Below, in pieces: positions 56,118-64,000 of a stretch of 64,000 bases of DNA. This DNA is from Pogonophryne albipinna (Eukaryota; Chordata; Actinopteri; Perciformes; Artedidraconidae), in the NCBI GenBank assembly GCA_028583405.1, contig CM053247.1, positions 12,454,063 to 12,518,062 on the forward strand, given 5' to 3'. Positions within the stretch are counted from its first letter, which is position 1; each line of letters opens with the position of its first letter. The position numbers and the translations under genes are program-made. A model generated the notes under the pieces. The model saw nothing but the letters and a program-made list of their open reading frames with translations, had not been told where the DNA came from and searched no databases.

Positions 56118-57971
56118 AGTGGAGGATGCTCACAGATTCTGCTTGGGTTTTCAAGACAATAACACAGGGTTACAGACTCCAATTCGCTGTCACCCCCCCC
56201 TCACTTTTCAGGCATTCTGCATTCGCAAGCCCGGGGAGAGTCGGCCTATGTTCTAGAGCAAGAGATCCTCTCGCTACTAGACAAGAAGGCTATATCGATA
56301 ATACCCTCCGAACAGAGTCAGAGCGGCTTTTATTCCAAGTATTTCCTTGTTCCCAAACGGGGAGGGAACGGGATTCGGCCTATACTAGATTTGAGGGCTC
56401 TGAACAAATATCTCAAAAGATACAAATTCAGAATGCTCACTCACACATCTCTGTTGCGTCTCGTGCGCCAAAACGACTGGTTCACATCAGTCGACCTGAA
56501 AGACGCGTATTTCCACATCCCAGTATATTATCCACAGAGGAAATATCTGAGGTTCGCCTTTCAGGGTGTCTGTTACGAGTAGAGAGTACTTCCCTTCGGT
56601 CTGTCTCTCAGCCCACGAGTGTTTGTACGGTGTACGGAAGCCGCGATAGCCCCGTTAAGACAACAGGGTATTCGCCTGGCAACTTATCTGGACGATTGGC
56701 TCCTTCTCGCACAGTCGGAGCAAGAGGCTATTACGCAGACGAATGTCCTCATAAAACACCTGCTCGACCTGGGTTTCGTAATAAACACAGAAAAGAGCAT
56801 GTTGTCCCCAGCCCAGACTGTACTCTTCCTGGGCCTACGCCTGAATTCGGTGCCCTTTACAGCCCGCCTGTCAGCAGAGAGAGTGAAAGCCTTCAGGGCT
56901 TGCCTCGCTCATTTCCAGCAACGCTAATATGTTCTCTTCAGATCATGCCTGCGGTTACTGGGGTTCATGGCGTCAGCCATCCTGGTGGTACGACTGGAAC
57001 GCTTACACATGAGGGAGTTTCAGCGCTGGGTAGCTGCCCTCAGACTGGACCCCGTGCGTCATGGCGCGCGGAGAGTGATGGTCACTATGAAATGCGTAAT
57101 GGCACTGCGCCACTGGCTGCACCCGACTTTTCTAGTACGGGGCGTGCCTATGGGTGCTGTCCTATCGTGGAAGGTGGTCACCACAGACGCATGTCTGACG
57201 GGCTGGGTGGGTATATACGAAGGTCGACCTGTGAGGGGTCTCTGGAGCAGAGACCTCAAACGGTCACACATAAATTATCTGGAGCTTTTGGCGGTGTTCC
57301 TCACCCTGAAACGCTTTCTGCCTTTTCTCAGAGGACATCATGTCCTCGTGAGGACAGACAACACGACCACAATATCGTATATAAACCGCCAAGGGGGTTT
57401 GCGTTCTCTCCAGTTACACATGCTGGCACGCAAACTGATCTTATGGAGCTGCGGACGTCTCCTCTCTCTGAGAGCGACGCACGTACCAGGAGTGATGAAC
57501 CTCGGGGCAGATCTGCTGTCCAGAGGTGCACCACTATATGCAGACTGGACTCTACATCCAATAATTGTGAGTCAGCTGCGGGTGCGTTACGGCCGGGCCG
57601 CGGTGGATCTGTTCGCATCAAAAGAAAATGCTCAATGTCAGCTGTTCTTTTCAATGCGCGATTTAAACGCACCGTTAGGCGTGGACGCGCTCGCGCACGC
57701 TTGGCCTCCGGTCCTTCTGTACGCGTTCCCACCCCTGGCTCTGATACCCCCAACTCTGGCCAGAGTGAGAGAACAACGCAACACACTGATCCTAATAGCT
57801 CCACACTGGCCTGCAATGTACTGGCTGGCGGAGATATATCAGCTGCTGTGCGGGCAGCCGTGGCAGCTCCCGCTACGCAGGGACATACTGTCTCAGGCGG
57901 GTGGGACGATTTTTCACCCACACCCAGAGCACTTGGCACTATGGGCCTGGCCCGTGAGTGGTATAACCTGA
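56118..57971 (+). pseudogene. DIRS reverse transcriptase / RNase H, three lesions
   Basis: RT begins in the frame of FKTITQGYRLQFAV (about 56145-56190). An 8-base C run (56193-56200) then separates it from the frame holding all the rest, consistent with a one-base slip. RT motifs follow: FLVPKRGGNGIRPILDLRAL, the first catalytic Asp in VDLKDAYFHIPV (56493), LPFGLSLSPRVF, and YLDD at 56685-56696. In-frame stops interrupt at 56580-56582 (TAG, just before the LPFG motif) and 56925-56927 (TAA). RNase H shows Asp at 57186 (VTTDA), Glu in NYLELLAV, Asp in RTDNTTT and the final Asp in GADLLSR, so its acidic quartet is intact. A DIRS-specific C-terminal region follows to 57971 and overlaps the recombinase. 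Confidence 0.88.
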
Positions 57972-59092
57972 ATACAGTGGGACTCCCTCAGAAGGTGATA
58001 AACACTATTCAGAGTGCAAGAGCTTCCTCCACCAGGTCCCTCTATGACTGTAAGTGGAGGGTGTTTGAGGAGTGGTGCCTTCAAAAAGGACACATCTCTT
58101 TTCAATGTCCTGTATGGGTGATTCAATCATTTCTACAGGACCTGATTGATAAACACAGAGCTTTCTCTACGATCAAAGTGTACCTGGCTGCTATTGCTGC
58201 ATGCCATGTGGGCTTTGAGGGAAAGACGGCTAGCCAACATCCCTTGGTGTGCCGTTTTATGAAAGGGGCTCGCAGGCTCCTCCCTGTTTCCAGGTCACTG
58301 GTGCCCTTATGGGACTTGGCAGTGGTTTTAGATGGGCTCACTCGACCTCCATTTGAACCCCTGGAAGAAGCTGACATGAAACACCTGTCACTGAAGACAG
58401 TGTTGTTACTGGCTCTGGCATCTGCCAAGCGAGTCAGTGACATTCATACGCTCTCTGTACATCCTTCATGCACTCAGTTTGCCCCGGGGCAAACGAGAGT
58501 GTTGCTGAAGCCCAACCCTGCCTTTGTACCTAAGGTGATTGGCTCATGTACCCCCATTAACATTGAGGCATTTCCTCCGCCACTGTGTTCCTCTGAGGAA
58601 CAGCGGCCAAATTTGCTGTGCCCAGTCCGTGCTTTACGCACCTATATGGACAGGTCAAAAGAGTTTCGATGCAATGACCAACTCTTTGTATCCTGGGCTA
58701 ACCCTCATAAGGGCAAGCCCGTTACCAGGCAACGGCTCTCCCACTGGATTGTGGAAGCGATTGCTCTGGCTTATACGAGTCAGGGTTTGCAGGCACCAAC
58801 GGGCCTGCGTGCTCATTCTACTCGTGGACTGGCTACATCCTGGGCTTTGTTCAAGGGTGTTTCCATCCAAGACATTTGTGCAGCAGCGAGCTGGTCCTCA
58901 CCGCTCACTTTTGTCCGCTTTTACAGGCTAGATGTCTCTGCTCCAAGTGTGGCCTGCGCAGTGCTGGGCCCCGTGTTGAGACAGGGTTCTACCTGTTTAG
59001 TTCTGGTTGTTTTGGTGATTTTCGAGATAAGCATGTCTAGCAATACGGGAGTTTCAATATCCCATAGTGAGACATCGAACGGAGTGTTATGA
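57933..59092 (+). CDS. DIRS tyrosine recombinase
   Basis: An uninterrupted frame of about 385 codons carries the tyrosine recombinase fold. The N-terminal core-binding part contains STRSLYDCKWRVFEEWC and STIKVYLAAIAACHV. Catalytic residues are Arg in ASAKRVSDIHTLSV (58430-58432), His and Arg in AHSTRGLATSW (58814-58825), Trp in AAASWSSPLTF, and the nucleophile Tyr in RFYRLDV (58922-58924). It would join circular element DNA to the genome. The frame is also open upstream through the RT region as far as 55916, but that part is a different reading of RT DNA, and the exact start of the recombinase is uncertain. It ends TCGAACGGAGTGTTATGA, inside the region complementary to the left terminus. Confidence 0.88.
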
Positions 59093-59098
59093 ATGAGA

Positions 59099-59400
59099 AC
59101 TATAGGTTACTTACGTAACCCCAGTTCTCAGAGTAACATGAAGTGAGATGTCTCACCAGACGGCCCTTCTTGCTAAGGCGAAGCGAGAAGAGGTGCTTAT
59201 TTTGAATGACGCTGCGACGTAGCGCAAGCTACTTAAAGGGTGGGTGGATTCCCTGACGTAGACGTCAAGATCACCAGCCAATCAGGATTGGCGTAATGAG
59301 ATTGATGCTTCTGTTTGCATACGCATTGAGGCGCATCCCATAGTGAGACATCTCACTTCATGTTACTCTGAGAACTGGGGTTACGTAAGTAACCTATAGT
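59099..59400 (+). repeat. DIRS right terminal region with extra inverted repeat
   Basis: ACTATAGGTTACTTACGTAA and the following bases to GATGTCTCA (59099-59157) recur in reverse complement at 59344-59400. These flank the right terminal repeat 59179-59338. This 58-base outer pair is missing at the left terminus. TTACTTACGTAACC is itself partly palindromic. Confidence 0.85.
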
Positions 59401-60552
59401 TTTCTATACAGCGGACTACATGGATGTACAATAAGAACGAGGGACTACTGTAAACTCATCTAGAGACTCTGCACCGTGCTCTGATGCTGTTGCTTTATGC
59501 TTTATGAACGTGGACAACAGAGAAACATATTCTTCATGACCAAAGTTGGAATTGAAATAAAAAAGGAAAGTGAAACTTATGCTGGTCACCCTCTCCCTCC
59601 GGTCCACATTAATACAAATGATCCCAATACGTATGATTGTATGAACTATGAAAATATCTTAAAATCAATACAGATGTATTTATTATAAACGTTAGTCCTT
59701 AACATCTATCACTGTGTACATCACCATTCAAACATCTTTTAAAAGTTGAACAAACCCCACACAGCTCAGTAAAGACTGTGAAATGTTGACTTTATTTGAT
59801 AATTTCAGTAAAACTAATGTTCATATTCCTCTTTTTGATTATAATACTGATGAACGTTCAAAACAAAGCACTTTGGCAACTTACCACATACGTTTTAAAA
59901 TGCTTAATAAGCACCGTAACTTTCATGATATAATTTCTCAGTCATAATCGGTTGTTTCCGTGAACGGCCGACTGTTGTGTGATGGCAAATGCTGCGGCCG
60001 CAAGGCATTGTGGGGCAGCATTTTCTCCTCTCCTTTCGTCGAGGGAGGTTCAGTGGTTCCTAAGCTAAAGGAGGTTATAAAGGAAGTTTGAAACCTCCTT
60101 TCCTATCATCTAGAGAATTCGAACGGCACTTATCATGGCTGCCACTGAGGGACTTCCGGGTCATTTCACTCCGTTAGGAAGGTTCCTAAGCTAAATGGAC
60201 TATTCGACTTCAGCCCCTGTCTTCCTTACTGTGTTTTTCCTCCTGTGTCTGATTGTGTTCACCTGTTGACCTTGTGTTTCTGCCTCCCCTGCCCAGCTGT
60301 GTCTTGTCCTGTGATTACCCCTCTTTGTATTTAGTCTTTCCCTGTGTTCCTTGTCGGTTCATTGTCTTTCCTGTCTCCCTCCATGTTGGTCACGTCAGTT
60401 ATTGTGTTGTTGTTACCTTGTGCTACCTGTTCGATTCATGCCATGTTTTTGTTCATCAGCTCTTAAAATAAAGCTTGTTTCTAGACCTTTTTACCTTTTT
60501 TGTAGTCTGCATTTGGGTCCTACCTTTTCCACGATTTTAACACATCCGTATT

Positions 60553-60870
60553 TTCTGCGAGTACTGATGCTCTGATTTGATGCACAAACACTGACCCTTC
60601 CTCAGCAAAAGTTCAAGCAATTCCTCTCAGAAAATAAAAAGACCTTTAGGCTTCAAACAAGGTCAAAGGAGCTTGATGATTCCAGTAGATCCTGCGTGGT
60701 CTCCACAGAAAGGCCTCTCAGGGGTTGAAATCCTGAGTGAAGCTCGCAGAGTATGTGGTGTGAATGCAAAGATGATCTGACGAGCTGACATGAGGGAAAC
60801 CTGCACCGCTGCAGAAACTGAATCTGAGCAATGAGATTCACACACACAAGTTGTGGTGTCTAGACATTTG
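60553..60870. other. Non-coding spacer between two LTRs
   Basis: About 320 bp between the split solo LTR and the Gypsy 5' LTR. Nothing was recognised beyond short chance frames. Confidence 0.45.
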
Positions 60871-61283
60871 TGTTAAGTTAATTTATTTAGTTCAGTCCTT
60901 TTGTCTTTCGCTTGTCTTGTGATTTCCTGTTTTATTTTGTAGTAACTTTTTCCTCTCGTTTCAGAGCATTCCTGCCCTTATGTGTTTTTCACTCCAGTGT
61001 GATTGTCAGCCCCTCCCTTAATTGTTGCCACCTGTGTCCCTTTACCTAGTGTGTATATATAGTCTGCATCTCCCTTTGTCCTGTGCCAGTTCGTCTTGTC
61101 TCGTCAAGCCTGCCAGTCATTCCTTGATCGTGTTAAGTATATTTTTGATAGTCCATGTAGATGTTTTTGTTTTGATCCTCCAAGTGAGCGTTTTGTGTTT
61201 TGACCTTAATTAAAAGACCTTGTTAATCTGACCTGTTTCTGGTGTTGTGCGTTTGGGTCCTGAGCCTTGTGACATTCTTAACA
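60871..61283 (+). repeat. Gypsy 5' long terminal repeat
   Basis: The LTR starts TGTTAAG and ends CTTAACA, a perfect 7-bp short inverted repeat obeying the TG...CA rule. Its length of 413 bp is normal. It contains a TATA-type promoter (61054-61061) and a polyadenylation-like ATTAAA (61209-61214), giving a U3-R-U5 order. The upstream pentamer is ATTTG; its partner cannot be seen because the 3' LTR is outside the window. Confidence 0.82.
61054..61061 (+). promoter_or_regulatory. TATA box of the Gypsy LTR
   Basis: TATATATA lies about 155 bases before the ATTAAA signal in the LTR. A transcript would be expected to start some 25-30 bases downstream, near TCCCTTTGTCCTGTGCC. Confidence 0.6.
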
Positions 61284-61301
61284 GTACGAACTGGCCAAAG
61301 A
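61284..61301 (+). other. Presumed primer-binding region of the Gypsy element
   Basis: The 18 bases between the LTR end and the gag ATG read GTACGAACTGGCCAAAGA. A TGG, as expected at the start of a tRNA-primed site, occurs at 61292-61294, offset from the LTR edge. The tRNA cannot be assigned with confidence. Confidence 0.4.
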
Positions 61302-62387
61302 ATGGACCCAGCCGACTCAGACAGGTTCAGAGCAGCTCTGCGCTCACAAGGCACACTTTTGTCTCAGCATGACGATCAGCTGAAATCAATTGACCAGGGA
61401 GTGAGAGACTTGAGTCGTCGTCAAGAAAGCTTCCAAACATCTGTGAACAGCCAAGTAAACCACCTGGCAGATCAGCTTGTCCGTGTCCTTTCTCACCTGG
61501 ATGCTGGATCTCAAACTTTTTCCGCTGCTGCGCCCCTGCCTGAGGCTGTGAATCCTGTGGCTCCTGTGATCCAAGGACCTACTCCTTCTTCATGCTCTCG
61601 TCTCGCATCTCCAGAGAAATTCTCTGGTGACTCAGGTGACTGTCGTCCTTTTTTAGTCCAATGCGACCTGCATTATCAAAATCAGCCTTCTGCCTTTCCA
61701 ACAGACCAGTCTAGGATAGCTTTCATGATAACACACTTGGCTGGTAGAGCAGCAGCCTGGGCTACAGCAGAATGGGCTAGAGACTCTCCCCTTTGCAGAT
61801 CACTCAGACTGTTTACTGATTCTCTGAAAAAGATTTTTGATCGTACAGCACCAGGGAGAGAAGCGGCTAAAGCTCTAGTTCAACTCAAGCAAAGAAATCA
61901 AAGAGTGTCTGATTATGCCATAGAGTTTAGGACAATAGCAGCAGACAGTGGCTGGAATGATCTGGCCTTGCTGGACGCCTTTGTAAATGGACTTTCAGGC
62001 CTTCTCAAAGATCACTTAGTCCCATTAGATCTTCCAGAAGATTTAGACTCCGTGATTGCTCTGGCAATACGAATAGATAATAGACTATGGGATAGACAAA
62101 AAGAAAGAGAACAACCTGCAGTTCGTTGACCAAGCTCCAGGGGGCCTCCTCGTGGCATCCGGATGGGGGAGTATTCTTCTTCAGGGGTCTGGATCAAGCC
62201 TCTTTTGACAAAGCCATCCACCACATCAGATGAACCCATGCAACTTGGCCGAGCAAGACTTTCACTGGAGGAGCGTGAACGGCGCCTCCGCCAGGGCCTG
62301 TGTTTCTACTGCGGGCATCGTGGACACCTGATGGCCGCTTGCTCACTAAAAGACGGGGCTCCCCAGGCAAGAGGAGGGCGCTGGTGA
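61302..62387 (+). pseudogene. Gypsy gag polyprotein with one internal stop
   Basis: The ATG at 61302 begins MDPADSDRFRAALRSQGTLL. An N-terminal coiled-coil-like region (LLSQHDDQLKSIDQGVRDL) is followed by the retrotransposon gag domain (FLVQCDLHYQNQPSAF, ITHLAGRAAAWATAEW, LVQLKQRNQRVSDYAIEFR). A TGA interrupts at 62127-62129. The same frame then continues to a zinc knuckle C-x2-C-x4-H-x4-C (CFYCGHRGHLMAAC, 62301-62342) and ends at 62387. Gag would form the particle and bind RNA. The stop lies between capsid and knuckle, so only the shorter product could be made. Confidence 0.88.
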
Positions 62388-64000
62388 GCCGACTAACTTC
62401 TGACTACTCTCCTCGTACACTGACTCCTATCCAAGTAAAATTAGGTAAGCAGACCTTAACACAGAATGTTCTCATTGATTCAGGAGCAGACGAAAGTTTA
62501 ATGGACTAGAGTCTTGCCAAAAGCTTGAACATTGTCACCATGCCCTTAGCTCAAACCTTAAATGCCAGCGCCCTTGATGGAAGATTATTGTTTCAAGTCA
62601 CTCACCACACAGAACCCGTCCAGGTTATCATAAATCACAACCACACAGAATTCATGACATTCCATTTATTCGACTCCGCCCAACACCCTATGATATTAGG
62701 CTTCCCATGGTTGAAAAGACATAATCCTCACATTGACTGGCGTTCCTGTAGGGTGAAGGGTTGGGGAAGATAATGTAATCATACATGTTTGGTTTCACCA
62801 GGAGAAGTTGAAGGGCTGTCAGTAGGAAAGGTTACTTCAGGTAGTGAGGTAGAGACTAAGGAAGTAACTCATGACCATGCCTCTGACTTACCAGACCTGC
62901 CCAATGTTCCCTCCTGTTACCACAACCTGATGGAGGTTTTCAGTAAGACTCGGGCCTCTACATTGCCTCCTCATCGACCTTATGACTGTGCAATTGACTT
63001 ACTACCGGGTGCCCCCATTCCCAAGGGACGTCTATACTCAATTTCTGGTCCTGAAAGACAATCTATGACGGATTACATTGACTCATCTCTGAAGGCGGGC
63101 CTCATTCGTCCATCGTCATCTCCTGCTGGCGCCGGATTCTTCTTCGTGGGTAAAAAAGACGGATCCCTCCGACCCTGCATAGACTACTCTCCCCTGAATG
63201 ATGTAACGGTAAAGAACAGGTACCCTCTCCCCCTCATTTCCACTGCTTTTGAACTGTTAAAAGGAGCTAAGATCTTCACTAAACTTGACTTGAGGAATGC
63301 CTATCACTTGGTCAGGATAAGGGAGGGGGACGAATGGAAGACTGGGTTCAATACCCCCAGTGGCCACTATGAATACTTAGTAATGCCGTTTGGACTAACT
63401 AATGCTCCTGCTGTATTTCAGGCTCTTGTGAATGACGTGTTCAGACAATATTTGAATCATTTTGTGTTTGTCTACCTGGATGATATATTGACATTCTCTC
63501 CTGATGAAGAGTCCCATGTTCAGCATGTCCGCCAGGTCCTCCAACGCCTTCTGGAAAACCAACTATTCGTGAAGGCTGAGAAATGTGATTTTCACAAGAC
63601 CTCTGTCTCATTCCTGGGCTTCATCATTGCTCCGGACCAGGTCAAGATGGATCCAAGCAAGGTCAATGCTGTCGCAAATTGGCCCACACCCAACAACAGG
63701 AAGAAGGTACAGCAATTTCTCGGTTTTGCTTAACTTCTACAGACGCTTCATAAGACATTTTAGCTCCATAGCTGCACCTCTCCACGCACTCACCTCAACC
63801 CATGTTCAGTTTTTGTGGACTCTACAGGCCGACAAAGCTTTCCAGGAATTGAAAAGACTGTTTACCTCGGCTCCTGTTCTCATCACTCCTGATCCACTAC
63901 GGCAGTTCGTGGTGGAGGTGGATGCATCCAATGATGGAGTTGGGGCTGTGTTGTCACAACGTTCAGCCAAGGACAGCAAACTTCACACATGTGCATTTCT
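62388..64000 (+). pseudogene. Gypsy pol: protease, RT, start of RNase H
   Basis: Pol is in the frame one base off from gag. The aspartic protease active site is LIDSGADESL (DSG at 62477-62485); a TAG at 62507-62509 follows directly, and another stop comes after KGWGR near 62771. RT is open from 62789: [39 protein letters not shown], the first Asp region [28 protein letters not shown], and YLDD at 63473-63484. At 63731-63733 a stop appears in the FLGFA motif, and the protein continues one base over with [10 protein letters not shown], then RNase H ([17 protein letters not shown], Asp at 63921-63923) to the window edge. Integrase is not seen. Confidence 0.88.

Larger units (their letters stand above)
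53500..59401 (+). mobile_element. DIRS-type tyrosine-recombinase retroelement
   Basis: The element carries the full DIRS gene order: ORF1 (gag-like), RT plus RNase H, then a tyrosine recombinase overlapping the end of the RT/RH frame. It has inverted rather than direct terminal repeats and no apparent target duplication, as expected for elements that integrate with a tyrosine recombinase from a circular intermediate. The left terminal repeat (53535-53688) matches the complement of 59179-59338, and the first 34 bases (53500-53533) match the complement of 59068-59101, next to the recombinase stop. The size of about 5.9 kb is normal for DIRS. RT/RH carries small lesions, while the recombinase is open. 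Confidence 0.9.
53264..60208. mobile_element. MITE-like sequence split by the DIRS element
   Basis: The left edge GTCGGATAATC (53264) and the right edge GACTATTCGAC (ending 60208) are imperfect inverted repeats. Further inward, loosely complementary stretches appear (for example CTGAGTGAAACGTCACGG on the left and CCGGGTCATTTCACTCC on the right). The left half is 53264-53499 and the right half 59402-60208. No duplication could be paired and no coding sequence was seen in either half, so the class is unknown and the assignment tentative. The right half contains an AAGGAGGTTATAAAGGAAGT motif and a CATTGTGGGG motif. Confidence 0.45.
53177..60542 (+). mobile_element. Gypsy-type solo LTR split by a 7-kb insertion
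   Basis: The left piece begins TGTCACTATCCTAGTG at 53177 and runs to about 53263. The right piece (about 60209-60542) contains CTCCTGTGTCTGATTGTGTT, TGTATTTAGTCTTTCCCTG and a polyadenylation signal AATAAAGC (60467-60474), and ends TTTTAACA. The 5-bp duplication CATCC flanks the whole (53172-53176 and 60543-60547). The two pieces sum to about 420 bp, a normal LTR size, and the right piece has the TCTGCATTTGGGTCC motif common in fish Gypsy LTRs. There is no internal Gypsy coding sequence. Confidence 0.72.
60871..64000 (+). mobile_element. Ty3/Gypsy retrotransposon, 5' part; continues past window
   Basis: The order is LTR, gag, protease, reverse transcriptase and start of RNase H, all on the plus strand, which is the Ty3/Gypsy arrangement. 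Integrase and the 3' LTR would lie beyond the window. Lesions in gag, protease and pol mark it as a decayed copy. No envelope-type gene is visible in the part present. Confidence 0.92.

Noticed and set aside
57328..57939. 203-codon minus-strand frame
   Set aside because: It is antisense to DIRS RNase H and its C-terminal region, with no domain of its own.
55916..59092. Single 1058-residue protein
   Set aside because: Only its first ~90 and last ~385 residues match DIRS proteins; the middle is RT/RNase H DNA read in the wrong frame.
1..64000. CRISPR array, operons, ribosome binding sites, rRNA or tRNA genes
   Set aside because: No regularly spaced repeats, no prokaryotic gene organisation and no cloverleaf or rRNA sequence was seen. 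The DNA is vertebrate nuclear.

Overview
This window looks like vertebrate nuclear DNA, most probably from a percomorph teleost fish. It holds no recognisable host gene. Instead it has many hAT, PIF/Harbinger-like and P-like DNA transposons, L2/CR1-type LINEs, Gypsy LTR elements and a DIRS tyrosine-recombinase retroelement. This mix, together with internal stops and no operon-like structure, is typical of fish intergenic or intronic DNA. I estimate by eye that about three fifths of the window is transposon-derived. The species cannot be told from the sequence.

Layout. 1-5.5 kb: a LINE 3' end, a BED-finger hAT fragment, and two copies of one hAT family; the second (3904-5536) has an exact 8-bp target duplication. 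5.5-9.2 kb: unique-looking DNA. 9.2-12.9 kb: a nest of five elements, in which a PIF/ISL2EU-like element holds a palindromic P-like MITE and a hAT, and the hAT holds a solo LTR and a small Harbinger-like element. 14.9-18.0 kb: a P-like element with long inverted arms, each carrying a THAP exon. 18.0-22.5 kb: hAT transposase remnants and a 1-kb repeat (called X here) in two direct copies. 22.5-31.4 kb: mostly unique DNA with one hAT. 31.4-34.4 kb: a LINE with an open reverse-transcriptase frame inserted in a second, antiparallel LINE. 36.4-39.4 kb: a hAT with a TTF-type zinc finger. 42.1-42.9 kb: another hAT. 44.6-51.1 kb: a composite of at least five DNA elements. 53.2-60.5 kb: a Gypsy solo LTR split by a MITE-like sequence that is itself split by a nearly complete DIRS element. 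60.9 kb to the end: the 5' part of a Gypsy element (LTR, gag, protease, RT, start of RNase H).

How the parts relate. Nothing here forms a host pathway. The interest lies in the order of insertions, readable from target-site duplications and from empty-site copies inside the window, and in three patterns. First, four hAT elements with different ends carry the same internal module. Second, two P-like elements share CAACCC termini and 7-bp duplications. Third, most DNA transposon relics keep only the DNA-binding exon (BED, THAP, Myb/SANT or TTF) and have lost the catalytic part. The most complete coding genes are the DIRS tyrosine recombinase and the LINE reverse transcriptase. All coordinates and identities were read by eye, without database searches.
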